From contig CANJDH010000022.1 in the NCBI GenBank assembly GCA_947473125.1, positions 1-52,844 on the forward strand: a DNA stretch of 52,844 nt, written 5' to 3'. The translations under genes and the position numbers were made by a program. Positions 7,976 to 18,577 of the stretch are shown piece after piece; position 1 is the first letter of the stretch; the number at the start of each line of letters is the position of its first letter. The notes under the pieces are model-generated. The model searched no databases. It had not been told where the DNA came from and worked only from the letters and a program-made list of their open reading frames with translations. The DNA is from Burkholderiales bacterium. GTDB taxonomy: Bacteria > Pseudomonadota > Gammaproteobacteria > Burkholderiales > JAEUOS01.

Positions 7976-8863
7976 ATGCTGTACCCAGAATTGTTCAAAT
8001 CCCTCGAAGCGGTGCGCTGGAACATGGAAACCGATGTTCCGTGGGACAGCTTCGATGCAGGCAAGCTGTCGGACGAGCAGGCGCAGACCATCAAGATGAA
8101 CGCGATCACCGAATGGGCGGCGTTGCCGGCGACCGAGATGTTCCTGCGCGACAACATCCACGACAGCGATTTTTCGGCGTTCGTCAGCGTCTGGTTCTTC
8201 GAGGAGCAAAAACACTCGCTGGTGCTGCTCGAATACCTGAAACGCTTCCGGCCCGACCTGATGCCGACCGAAGAGGAGCTGCACGCGGTGCGCTTCACGT
8301 TCGATCCGGCCCCGGCACTCGAAACCCTGATGCTGCATTTTTGCGGCGAGATCCGCCTCAACCACTGGTACCGGCGCGCCTCGGAATGGCACACCGAACC
8401 CGTAATCAAGCATATCTACGGCCTGATCTCGCGCGATGAGGCGCGCCACGGCGGCGCCTACCTGCAATACATGAAGCGCGCCATCGGCAACTTTGGCGAC
8501 CAGGCGCGCAGCGCCTTTGCCAAGATCGGCGTGCTGATGGCCTCGGCGAGCCGCACCGCGCAAGCCTTGCACCCGACCAACCTGCACGTCAACCAGGCGA
8601 TGTTTCCAAACGATACGGTGCAATCGAAGTTGCCGGATCCGAACTGGCTCGAGAAATGGCTCGACAAGCAGATCCAGTTTGACCGCCACTGGGAGCGCAA
8701 GGTGGTCGAACGCATCCTGCACAACGCGTCGATCCTGTTTGAGCGCACGTTCGAGTCGGTGCAGGACCTGAACCGCTACCGCAAGGAGCTGGCCCGCGAC
8801 GTCGCCAAGCGTGTCGGGCAGAAGATGGAGTCAACATTGACGCTACAATCTTCGGCTACATGA
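7976..8863 (+). CDS. Ferritin-like di-iron protein, acyl-ACP desaturase-like
   Basis: This 295-residue helical protein has two E-x-x-H motifs of the ferritin-like/R2 superfamily: EEQKH near 76-80 and DEARH near 154-158. Additional candidate iron-ligand Glu residues are in TEW (46) and CGEI (125). The layout is closest to type-2 fatty acid desaturases and soluble di-iron oxygenases. The start at 7976 is chosen for the AAAGGAG ribosome-binding site 7 nt upstream. It follows the litR gene in the same direction after 186 bp and precedes a GST by 19 bp. Context suggests lipid desaturation or oxidative-stress defence under the same control. Substrate and electron donor are unknown. Confidence 0.8.
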   Translation: MLYPELFKSLEAVRWNMETDVPWDSFDAGKLSDEQAQTIKMNAITEWAALPATEMFLRDNIHDSDFSAFVSVWFFEEQKHSLVLLEYLKRFRPDLMPTEEELHAVRFTFDPAPALETLMLHFCGEIRLNHWYRRASEWHTEPVIKHIYGLISRDEARHGGAYLQYMKRAIGNFGDQARSAFAKIGVLMASASRTAQALHPTNLHVNQAMFPNDTVQSKLPDPNWLEKWLDKQIQFDRHWERKVVERILHNASILFERTFESVQDLNRYRKELARDVAKRVGQKMESTLTLQSSAT

Positions 8864-8882
8864 GCCCCTCTTTCAGGATCGC

Positions 8883-9527
8883 GTGATTACCTTTTATTAC
8901 GGCTCGGGCTCGGCCCCGGCATGGCGTGTATGGCTGGCGCTGGAATACAAACAGCTTGCCTATGAGTTCAAACTGATGTCGTTTTCCGCAGGCGAGCTCA
9001 AGACCCCGGCGTTTCGCGCCCTCAACCCGCGCGGCAAGGTGCCGCTGCTCATCGACGACGGCTTCGCCCTCTGGGAATCGAATGCGATCGTTGAATATCT
9101 CGAAGAGCAATACCCGGCAACACTGCGCCTGTTTCCCGGCGCGACCCGGCAACGCTCGATCGTACGGCGCTGGGTATCGGAGATTGACGACAACTTTGGC
9201 GCGGCCTTGTCCAAGCTGACCGGCTGGGTCATGTGGACGCCGAAAGAAAAATGGAAGGAAGAGCGCATCGTCGAGGCGCGCCAGGCGGTGATCGACGAGC
9301 TCGAGTACCTGGGGACGCACATGGGTGGAAATTTCATCGCCGGCAACGCAATCACGGCAGCCGATTTCGCCCTTTACCCGCAGGTCGCCACACTGGCGCG
9401 CTGCGACTTGCGCAAACCCGCGCTTGGCATGGTAGCGGCATGTCCGCCCGCCATCGCGGCCTGGGCCAAGCGCATCGAAGCCCTGCCTTTTTTCGACAAA
9501 ACGATCCCGCCGCACTGGAAAGAATAG
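8883..9527 (+). CDS. gst: Glutathione S-transferase family protein
   Basis: This 214-residue protein has an N-terminal thioredoxin-like domain (FYYGSGSAPAWRVWLALE, then NPRGKVPLL with the cis-Pro, and WESNAIVEYL for the glutathione glutamyl group). An all-helical C-terminal domain follows, with AITAADFALYPQ. The start is GTG at 8883 with an AGGA box a few bases upstream. It probably conjugates glutathione to electrophiles such as lipid peroxidation products. It lies 19 bp after the di-iron gene and is likely cotranscribed with it. The Ser-rich N-terminus suggests a Ser-type enzyme; the substrate is unknown. Confidence 0.9.
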   Translation: MITFYYGSGSAPAWRVWLALEYKQLAYEFKLMSFSAGELKTPAFRALNPRGKVPLLIDDGFALWESNAIVEYLEEQYPATLRLFPGATRQRSIVRRWVSEIDDNFGAALSKLTGWVMWTPKEKWKEERIVEARQAVIDELEYLGTHMGGNFIAGNAITAADFALYPQVATLARCDLRKPALGMVAACPPAIAAWAKRIEALPFFDKTIPPHWKE

Positions 9528-9535
9528 GCGCACCC

Positions 9536-10024
9536 ATGGAGCACGCGGCACCGGGGTTTGAAGGCAAGCTGTGCGAACCGGGCGACCTGCCGGCGCGCGC
9601 GCGACTGCTGCCCAGGCCCCTGGTGTTCACCAACGGCGTGTTCGACCTGCTCCATCGCGGCCACGTCACCTACCTTGCGCAAGCGCGCGCACTCGGCGCC
9701 AGCCTGATCGTCGGCGTGAACAGCGACGCCTCGGTCAGGCGCCTGGGCAAGGGCGACGACCGGCCGATCAACAGCGAACAGGACCGCATGGCGGTGCTGG
9801 CCGCCCTCGAGTGCGTGAGCCTGGTGGTCTGTTTCACCGAGGACACGCCGCTCGGTGTCATCCTGACGGCGCACCCCGACATACTCGTCAAGGGCGGCGA
9901 CTGGACGCCGGAGAACATGGTCGGTGCCCCGCAAGTGCAGGCTTGGGGAGGCGCCGTGCATTCGATCCCGTTCCACTTCGAGCGCTCAACCACGGCAACC
10001 CTTGCCAAGGTACGCTCGGGCTGA
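9536..10024 (+). CDS. rfaE2: D-glycero-beta-D-manno-heptose 1-phosphate adenylyltransferase
   Basis: This 162-residue stand-alone nucleotidyltransferase makes ADP-heptose for the lipopolysaccharide inner core. Key motifs are TNGVFDLLHRGHVTYL near 33-48 (with the HxGH-type signature as HRGH), the VNSDASVRRLGKG segment, and KGGDW near 120. It corresponds to the C-terminal half of the fused E. coli HldE; betaproteobacteria usually carry separate hldA and hldC/rfaE2 genes, as here. The ATG at 9536 lies 9 bp after the GST stop. It converges on the SPOR-protein gene, with a shared inverted repeat over both stop codons. Confidence 0.93.
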   Translation: MEHAAPGFEGKLCEPGDLPARARLLPRPLVFTNGVFDLLHRGHVTYLAQARALGASLIVGVNSDASVRRLGKGDDRPINSEQDRMAVLAALECVSLVVCFTEDTPLGVILTAHPDILVKGGDWTPENMVGAPQVQAWGGAVHSIPFHFERSTTATLAKVRSG

Positions 10025-10080
10025 AACCGGACTGCCTCCAGGAACGGCTACCGGAGCCATTCTCAGGCCGGTTTCAGCCC
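10018..10080. terminator. Inverted repeat spanning both convergent stop codons (possible bidirectional terminator)
   Basis: GGGCTGAAACCGG (10018-10030) is matched by its exact reverse complement at 10068-10080, 13 bp per arm with a 37-nt loop. The left arm contains the rfaE2 stop and the right arm the stop of the leftward SPOR gene. A smaller GGCT/AGCC stem sits in the loop. T-runs are poor, so termination would not be the classical type. Confidence 0.45.
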
Positions 10081-10775
10081 TTCTTGTCGTCGGCCTTTTT
10101 CTCGTCCGGCCTGGCCTTGGCGTCATCAGGCGTGCAATCACGCGCCTCGTGCCCGGGAAAATCCTTTTTCAGTACGTCGAATTTGGCCGTGGCCGCCTCA
10201 TCGAGGCCGCTCAGGCGAAACAGGGTCTTCTGCACTTTGGTGTCGCGCTGGCCCACGCTGGCGGTCTTGACGCCCTTGGCTGAGAGCGACGCGAGATAGT
10301 TCCTGGCGGCGTCTTCGGTGCGAAACACACCGAGGGAAATCGCGAATTTGTTTGGCCCGTCGTCCTGAACGATGAAAAAATCGGCAACGCCGAGGCGCTT
10401 CAATTCGTCCACCTTCTTGTCCGCATTGGGTTTGTTGCCCTGCGACGCCATGAATACCCACCAGCCGGCGGTTTCCTCGACGCTGCGTGTCACAAGGCGA
10501 TTGCCGAGGTTCAGCGCCGCCAGGGCTTCGGTGGCCTTTTCGGCTTCCTGCGCCGGAAACGTGCCCCATTCGACGCAACTTGCAGCGCGCGACTTGCCCG
10601 ACTCGGCAAGCCTTTTCGCTTCCTGAGGCGTCAGGATGCGGATCTTTTCGGGCGATATCTGCTGCGACAGGCGCTCGCCCTCGTCCTTGCTCGATTCGCC
10701 CGGCCCGATATACCCGGCATGCCATCCGTAAAACAGCAGGTTGGCCAGCACCAGCAGAAAAAACAGCACGCGCAT
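10074..10775 (-). CDS. SPOR domain-containing protein
   Basis: This 233-residue protein has an N-terminal membrane anchor (MRVLFFLLVLANLLFYGW), a linker, and a SPOR-like domain (about 70-195: WGTFPAQEAEKA, then GWWVFMAS, FAISLGVFRTEDAARNY). It ends in a charged Lys/Asp-rich tail. SPOR domains bind denuded septal peptidoglycan, so a periplasmic, cell-envelope location is likely. It lies 16 bp after coaX and is last in a tight operon. coaX followed by a SPOR gene is a common betaproteobacterial arrangement. The precise role is unknown. Confidence 0.8.
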   Translation of the reverse strand: MRVLFFLLVLANLLFYGWHAGYIGPGESSKDEGERLSQQISPEKIRILTPQEAKRLAESGKSRAASCVEWGTFPAQEAEKATEALAALNLGNRLVTRSVEETAGWWVFMASQGNKPNADKKVDELKRLGVADFFIVQDDGPNKFAISLGVFRTEDAARNYLASLSAKGVKTASVGQRDTKVQKTLFRLSGLDEAATAKFDVLKKDFPGHEARDCTPDDAKARPDEKKADDKKG

Positions 10776-10791
10776 CGAGAAGCCTCCTCTG

Positions 10792-11583
10792 TCAGGTCAG
10801 TGATTGACTGATCCGGTACAAGCCCTCGAGCACGAGGTTGTCGTGATGCTTGTGGGGGATCGTCAGGCGCGGCACCAGCGCGCGGCCCGACCCGCCCGAA
10901 ATGATGCACATGAGATCGTGGTACTCGGCGCGATGGCGCCGGTACAGGCGCTCGATCGCACCCGCTTGTGCGTGATGACAGCCGGACACGATGGCGTCGA
11001 CCGTCTGATTCGGGTGATCGACGTAATCGCCGTCTGCGTCGGGCAGCGCCGCCGTGTTGGTATGCAGCGAGCGCAGCATCAACCCGACCCCCGGCATGAT
11101 GTTGCCGCCGAGAAACTGACCTTCCGGCGAGAGCAGGTCGATCGTCGTGGCCGTGCCGCACACCACCACCAGCACCGCCTGGTCCGGCAACAATGCGCGG
11201 GCACCGATCATCGCGGCCCATCGGTCGGTGCCGAGCTGGGCTGGATTGCGGTAACCATTGGTGACGCCGCATTGCTCGGCCTGCGCGCCGATCCAGTAGG
11301 CGGGCCTGGCATCGGGCCAGATCTCGAGTACATGCATGAGCGTGTTGCGTGCCTTGGTGCCGGCCACATTCGACACCACCGTGTGGCGCGGCGTGGGCGA
11401 GCGCCGAAATGTGCCCACCAGTGACGGGATCTCATCGAGGAGGGTGGTGCCGAACTCGAGGCAGTTGTCATGCGCCCAGCCTTGCGCGGGAATCGGCCCG
11501 GTGGCGACCGACCGCGTTTTATAGCGGCCCCATTTGACGAAGGTATTGCCGACGTCGATGAGCAGGTTGTAGTTATCGGGCAT
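10792..11583 (-). CDS. coaX: Type III pantothenate kinase
   Basis: This 263-residue enzyme phosphorylates pantothenate in the first committed step of coenzyme A synthesis. Visible motifs are DVGNTFVKWG (10-19, ATP phosphate binding), GTDRWAA, VVCGTATTIDL and GGNIMPGVGLM, all typical of CoaX of the ASKHA fold. The start at 11583 is the ATG of MPDNYNL; the longer upstream open frame is antisense or out-of-frame read-through of the M81 gene. The gap to the upstream M81 gene is 17 bp and to the SPOR gene 16 bp, so it is cotranscribed with both. Confidence 0.95.
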   Translation of the reverse strand: MPDNYNLLIDVGNTFVKWGRYKTRSVATGPIPAQGWAHDNCLEFGTTLLDEIPSLVGTFRRSPTPRHTVVSNVAGTKARNTLMHVLEIWPDARPAYWIGAQAEQCGVTNGYRNPAQLGTDRWAAMIGARALLPDQAVLVVVCGTATTIDLLSPEGQFLGGNIMPGVGLMLRSLHTNTAALPDADGDYVDHPNQTVDAIVSGCHHAQAGAIERLYRRHRAEYHDLMCIISGGSGRALVPRLTIPHKHHDNLVLEGLYRISQSLT

Positions 11584-11600
11584 GGGCGGTTTGTCGCATT

Positions 11601-13118
11601 CTACGCAATCAGCAGGTCGGCTTTCACATGTCGGTAACGATAGGCGGAAAGATCGGCGCTGGTCACGCCCTCTCCCTGGCAATCGACGATGTGGCGGGCA
11701 ATCGGTTTGAACCCGGCGCGGTAGTGGATGCGGCTCTTGAGCATGATGAATCGCTTCTTGGTGGGCTCGATGCCGCAATGGCGAAAGATCACCAGGTCGA
11801 AAGGCTCGTGGTGCAGGCTGGTAACGACAATCTCGGTGCGTCCGCGCGTGCCGCTGACCTCGAGCACGGCGGTGGGCCCCAGATGCGACTTGAGGCCGGT
11901 GTACATCGGCCCACGAAACACGATCTCGCCGTCGGTGATGGTCCTGACCTTGCCGGAGATGGCGAGCGGCCGGCCATTGAGCCCGATCGACGGCATGGCG
12001 GTATTGCCGCCGAGTTGCAGAGTGACGTTGTTGCCGATGCCGGCAGCGATCATTTTTCGCACCGCGTCGGGATCGCGGATCGGCGCGATCGCGACGTCGT
12101 CGAGCCCCTGTCTGAGGATTTCCTCGACCACCATCATCACGTCCTGGGTGCCGCCCGAGCCGCAGTTGTCGCAATGGTCGATCAGCAGCACCGGGCCCAC
12201 ATCACCCGGCTTGGCGCCGGCATCGCCAAGTACCTTGGCGCGCGCGACTGATTCGGCCAGCACGGTGCGCTGGTAACTGAAACCGACCTTGCCGTCGTGC
12301 GCGATGCGCAGCATGGCGTCGCAGACTTGTGCAGCGTTGGCTTCACCGTTCGGCTTCATCGCATCGCCAACCACCACCACCGACACGCCGGTGAAGGGGG
12401 TATCGGCATGCGCGAACGCCGGCAGCAGCGTGGCGGCGAGCACGTCGCCGCGCTGCTCGGCGGCGCGCGCCACAATGAGGATTGCGCCGGCCGGACCATC
12501 TTCGGGCGCGTGGCGCATGATCGACGGCACGATCGGCAGCCAACCCCACTTCATCACCGGCTTGACGCGACCCTTCATCGCATTGACCAGAATCTCGCCG
12601 GCGAGCTGCCCGGCCTGGTACATGTCGACATGCGGATAGGTCTTGTAACCGGTGATCACGGTGGCGCATTGCACCGTCTCGGGCGAGAGGTTGGTGTGGT
12701 AATCGAAGGTCACCGCGATCGGCACGGTGGCATGGATGCGGCGCAGGCGTCTCAATATTTCGCCTTCGGCATCCAGACAATCATCGACCACCATCGCGCC
12801 GTGCAGATCAAGAAAGACGGCGTCGCAACCCTGCCTCACCGCGTCTTCGAGCGGCCGTACCAGTTGCTCGAAGGTGGCACGCGTGCAGGCGGCGGACGGC
12901 CATGATTCCGCCGCGACCGGCGTGATGATCTCGGCGCCCTCGCGCTTGGCAATATCAATGAAGGCCGCCATCGGCGTCGCCGAGCCTTCGAACGCGTCGC
13001 GCGCCGCGCGGCCGAATGCCGGGCCCTGGCCGTGGCCGAATTTTTCCAACGGCGTCGGGATCGGTGAGAACGTGTTGGTCTCGTGCTTGATCAGGGCGAT
13101 GACAAAGCGCTGCGTCAT
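11601..13118 (-). CDS. M81 family metallopeptidase (MlrC-like), copy 1
   Basis: This 505-residue protein is full length for M81. It has HETNTF at 12-17, DLHGAMVVDD near 103, FDYHTNLS, YKTYPHVDM and, in the C-terminal half, LIDHCDNCGSGG. The His/Asp set is consistent with a metal site. The characterised relative is MlrC, which opens linearised microcystin peptides; most members have unknown natural substrates. It follows the second M81 gene after 9 bp and precedes coaX by 17 bp in a leftward operon. The two copies are clearly paralogous but divergent, so this is an old duplication rather than a recent one. The substrate is unknown. Confidence 0.88.
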   Translation of the reverse strand: MTQRFVIALIKHETNTFSPIPTPLEKFGHGQGPAFGRAARDAFEGSATPMAAFIDIAKREGAEIITPVAAESWPSAACTRATFEQLVRPLEDAVRQGCDAVFLDLHGAMVVDDCLDAEGEILRRLRRIHATVPIAVTFDYHTNLSPETVQCATVITGYKTYPHVDMYQAGQLAGEILVNAMKGRVKPVMKWGWLPIVPSIMRHAPEDGPAGAILIVARAAEQRGDVLAATLLPAFAHADTPFTGVSVVVVGDAMKPNGEANAAQVCDAMLRIAHDGKVGFSYQRTVLAESVARAKVLGDAGAKPGDVGPVLLIDHCDNCGSGGTQDVMMVVEEILRQGLDDVAIAPIRDPDAVRKMIAAGIGNNVTLQLGGNTAMPSIGLNGRPLAISGKVRTITDGEIVFRGPMYTGLKSHLGPTAVLEVSGTRGRTEIVVTSLHHEPFDLVIFRHCGIEPTKKRFIMLKSRIHYRAGFKPIARHIVDCQGEGVTSADLSAYRYRHVKADLLIA

Positions 13119-13127
13119 TAGGGCGTC

Positions 13128-14642
13128 CTACGCAAGCACCGGACTGAATTGAGGGCCAAGGGGGCCCAGGCGGATACCCTTGCGCAGTTTCTTCCAGTCA
13201 AACTCGACCGGGTCGGCCAGCGCCGGGCCGGGCGCCTTGACCACCAGCACTTCCTTGGCAATCGGCTGGAAGTCGGCGCGAAAATGCACCGAGCTTTTCA
13301 CCGCGACAATGCGCTGCAGCCTGGGTTCGATACCGACATGGCGAAACATCTCCTGGTCGGCGGTCTGGCATTTGGTTGTGGCCAGCACCACGCGCACCCC
13401 CGGCGCATCGACGCTGCGCAGCGCCACCATCGGCCCCATGTGCATCCTGAAGCCGCGATAGAAAGGACCGGTGCCGGTGAAGCTGCCGTCGCCGAGCGCT
13501 TCGACCTTGAAGCGCGCGCGCACCGGTTCAATGCCTTCGACGCCGGAGATTGCGCCAATCGAGAATTCCGTGGTGGTATTGCGCCCGACTTCATGTGCAA
13601 AGCGCGCCGCGGCCGGATCGATGATCATGCCCAGCACTGCATCGGACGGTTTGATCGCGAGCAGTGCCGCGAGCAGTCCAGTGGTGTCGCCGTTGCCGCC
13701 GGCACCGGGATTGTCCTGGGTGTCGGCCAGCACCGTAGGCAGGCCGACTGCGCCGGTTTGCATGGCGCGACGGATCGCGTCGGCCGGCGCATACAGGTCC
13801 AGCACGAATTCCTTTTCGGCCTCCTCGATGCGCACGCGCAGCTCGGTCATGGCGCGCACCAGAGCCGCGTCGTCGTTGCCGTAGCCGACGATCGACATGC
13901 CGCATTCGGCAAAGTCGGCCATCGGGAATCCCGGGGCAAACGACAGGCTCACGCCATGCCGCTGTTCGAGCATTTCCAGCAAGGCATAAATGCTCTGGCA
14001 CGGCTCGATAAACGTGCACTGTGATGGGATCCCGGTCAGGAAGTCGAAAGTGTGAAAGCGCTTGGCCGGGCGACGTCCGGAGTCGAGCATGCGCATCAGC
14101 AGGTTGGCGGCGCGCGCACCGGTCTCCGCCATGTCCACGTGCGGATAGGTGCGGTAGATCACCATACCATCTGCCACGGCGAACATCTGGCGCGTCACGT
14201 TGGCGTGCAGGTCGAGGCTGACAACGATCGGTACCTTGTCGCCCACCACGCGGCGCACGCGGGCCAGCAGCTCGCCCTCGCCGTCGTCGTGGTGCTCGGC
14301 CACCATCGCGCCGTGCAGGTCCAGGTACACGCCATCGACCGGCAGGGCTTTCTGCAGCCGCGCAACCATCTCGCCAGCGATGCGCTCATAGGCATCGCGC
14401 GTGACGCGATCCGAAGGTGAGGCCGCGCCCCATACCAGGCCGACGGTGCCGTGACCGCCGCGATGGAATGCATCGAACGCCCCACCCGCCGGAATATTCG
14501 CCCCGGAAACCGTTGGCGCAAGCGCCTCTCCGAAGCATAGCCCGGGCCAGCCGCCGCCGGATTCGAAGGCCGCATAGTCAGCCGGGGCAGGGGCGAAGGT
14601 GTTGGTTTCGTGCTGGAAGCCGCCGACGGCAATACGGGCCAT
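13128..14642 (-). CDS. M81 family metallopeptidase (MlrC-like), copy 2
   Basis: This 504-residue M81 protein has HETNTFAP at 11-18, DLHGAMVAEHHDDGEGE near 108-124, SLDLHANVTRQM, YRTYPHVDMAETG, and a C-terminal MFRHVGIEP segment. Its length and motif order match the adjacent copy, but the sequences differ over most of their length, arguing for distinct substrates. It lies 15 bp after an aminotransferase gene. This pairing suggests breakdown of an unusual peptide or amide whose amino acid is then transaminated, which is inference. No signal peptide is visible, so it is cytoplasmic. Confidence 0.88.
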   Translation of the reverse strand: MARIAVGGFQHETNTFAPAPADYAAFESGGGWPGLCFGEALAPTVSGANIPAGGAFDAFHRGGHGTVGLVWGAASPSDRVTRDAYERIAGEMVARLQKALPVDGVYLDLHGAMVAEHHDDGEGELLARVRRVVGDKVPIVVSLDLHANVTRQMFAVADGMVIYRTYPHVDMAETGARAANLLMRMLDSGRRPAKRFHTFDFLTGIPSQCTFIEPCQSIYALLEMLEQRHGVSLSFAPGFPMADFAECGMSIVGYGNDDAALVRAMTELRVRIEEAEKEFVLDLYAPADAIRRAMQTGAVGLPTVLADTQDNPGAGGNGDTTGLLAALLAIKPSDAVLGMIIDPAAARFAHEVGRNTTTEFSIGAISGVEGIEPVRARFKVEALGDGSFTGTGPFYRGFRMHMGPMVALRSVDAPGVRVVLATTKCQTADQEMFRHVGIEPRLQRIVAVKSSVHFRADFQPIAKEVLVVKAPGPALADPVEFDWKKLRKGIRLGPLGPQFSPVLA

Positions 14643-14657
14643 GCGCCAATCCTTAGG

Positions 14658-15866
14658 TTATTTTTTGAGAAACGCCTTGATGCGCAACACCACTTCCTGC
14701 AGTTGCGCAATATCAATGGTGTAGGTGAAGCGCACGTACCTGTGGGCATCGACATCGCCGAAGTCGCGGCCCGGTGTGATTGCCACGCCGGCACCGTGCA
14801 GCAGTTCGGTGCAGAAGCGGAAGCTGTCGTCGGACAGCGCCGATACATCGGCGTAAACGTAGAACGCGCCTTGCGGCGTATTCGGAATCCTGAAGCCGAG
14901 CTCACGCAGGGCCGGCACCAGGTAGTCGCGGCGCGCGGCAAACTGGGCGCGACGTTCTTCATAGATGGACAGCGATGCCGGAGAAAAGCATTCGAGTGCG
15001 GCGTGTTGCGCGATGGTTGAGGGGCAGATGAACAGGTTTTGCGCAAGCTTCTCGATGTGCCCCAGGTGCGACACCGGCGCCACCAGCCAGCCGAGACGCC
15101 AGCCCGTCATGCTGAAGTATTTGGAAAAGCTGTTGATGACGAAGACGTCGTCGCCGAGCTCAAGAGCAGTCGGTTCTTCCGCGAATGTCCCGGAGCGGTC
15201 GCGCATGTAGGTCAAGCCGTGATAAATCTCGTCCACCACCAGTGCGCCACCGCGCGCGCGCACCGCCTCGTGGATGCCGCGCAGCGCCGCAGCGGGCACC
15301 GTCGTGCCGGTCGGGTTGGAGGGCGAAGCGAGCATCACGCCGCGGGTGTTCGGCCCCCAGTGGCGCTCGACCATTTCCGGGGTGAGCTGGTAGTTCTCCG
15401 CGGCACCACACGGCACCAGTTTGGTGGTGCCGCCAAACAGCGACACGAAGCGCCGGTTGCACGGGTAGGTCGGGTCCGGCATTAGCCACTCATCGCCGGG
15501 ATTGACCAGCGTGCCGAACAAAATCAGCAGCGCACCCGACGCACCCGCCGTGACCGCCACGCGCTTGGCCGGCAAGGCAAAGCCATAGCGGGTCTGGTAG
15601 AAGGCGGCAATCGCGCGGCGCAAGGGTTCGATGCCGAGTGCCACGGTGTAGTGGGTATCACCGCGCCGCGTTGCGGCATCGGCGGCATCCATCACGGCCG
15701 CGGTCGCGACAAAGTCGGGCTCGCCCACGCACAGGTAGATGATCGAGCGCCCGGCCTGTTCCAGTGCGGTGGCCTCGCGCATGATCTCCATCGCGTAAAA
15801 CGATTCGATCTGGGCCATGCGCTCGGCAACGGCCGGCGGACGCCATGCAGGAAGTGGGGCGTTCAT
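14658..15866 (-). CDS. Pyridoxal phosphate-dependent aminotransferase (class I/II)
   Basis: This 402-residue fold-type I aminotransferase has the CVGEPDF segment, GASGALLILFG and SPSNPTGT. The PLP lysine lies in NSFSKYFSMTGWRLGW, and RFTYTIDI is near the C-terminus. The start ATG at 15866 precedes MNAPLPAW; the upstream extension is non-coding in character. It resembles aspartate or aromatic/branched-chain aminotransferases of the AspB/AlaT group, but the substrate cannot be fixed. It is first in the leftward operon aminotransferase-M81-M81-coaX-SPOR and divergent from maeB, with 130 bp between. Confidence 0.88.
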   Translation of the reverse strand: MNAPLPAWRPPAVAERMAQIESFYAMEIMREATALEQAGRSIIYLCVGEPDFVATAAVMDAADAATRRGDTHYTVALGIEPLRRAIAAFYQTRYGFALPAKRVAVTAGASGALLILFGTLVNPGDEWLMPDPTYPCNRRFVSLFGGTTKLVPCGAAENYQLTPEMVERHWGPNTRGVMLASPSNPTGTTVPAAALRGIHEAVRARGGALVVDEIYHGLTYMRDRSGTFAEEPTALELGDDVFVINSFSKYFSMTGWRLGWLVAPVSHLGHIEKLAQNLFICPSTIAQHAALECFSPASLSIYEERRAQFAARRDYLVPALRELGFRIPNTPQGAFYVYADVSALSDDSFRFCTELLHGAGVAITPGRDFGDVDAHRYVRFTYTIDIAQLQEVVLRIKAFLKK

Positions 15867-15996
15867 GGACGCATTGTAACTTTGAGCAGTTTTGATGCTT
15901 CTCATGGCTGGCTTTGCGCAATGCGGCAACCAAAAATGCGGGCACAGGAGTAGACTCACGCCCCCCGCCGCAATTTATCTGCCTTCACTTTTCCCC

Positions 15997-18300
<2,304 letters not shown>

Positions 18301-18328
18301 AGGCGGGCGCCGCACTTGGTGGTAGCCC

Positions 18329-18403
18329 TTGCGGCGCGTCTTCAACTTGTCGGCACTCACCATGGTGGACGCCAACGGCGGACGCTCCCTGCTGGCGGTG
18401 TGA
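18329..18403 (+). pseudogene. Fossil C-terminus of a second malic enzyme gene
   Basis: Twenty-four codons plus a TGA read LRRVFNLSALTMVDANGGRS and then LLAV. This aligns with the last 24 residues of the intact upstream gene at 19 of 24 positions and 57 of 75 bases by my hand count. Many differences are in third codon positions, so the copy was under protein-level selection before being truncated and is not a fresh tandem duplication. Nothing recognisable from the rest of the gene precedes it. Confidence 0.75.
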
Positions 18404-18494
18404 ACGCAGGCGCAACGCGGTAAAAGCCTGAAACCCGCCCTTGCAGGGCGCATCGGCACTGACACGCGCCAATCGTCGCGCAGGCGCCTCTCAA

Positions 18495-18540
18495 GCGAGG
18501 CGAAAAGCGAGGCGAAAAGCGAGGCGAAAAGCGAGGCGAA
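18495..18540. repeat. Tandem 12-bp repeat, about 3.8 copies
   Basis: The unit GCGAGGCGAAAA is repeated without mismatch at 18495-18506, 18507-18518 and 18519-18530, with a partial fourth copy to 18540. It lies between the malic enzyme fossil and the convergent YkgJ-family gene. It is non-coding and probably arose by slippage. No function is visible. Confidence 0.85.
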
Positions 18541-18577
18541 TTCCCTGCTCCACCCCACCAAGGGTTTCCGGCCGGTT

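Noticed and set aside
9536-10024. Truncated HldE
   Set aside because: The adenylyltransferase domain is complete; separate genes for the two activities are normal in this group.
18495-18540. CRISPR array
   Set aside because: The unit is 12 bp with no spacers and no cas genes nearby.
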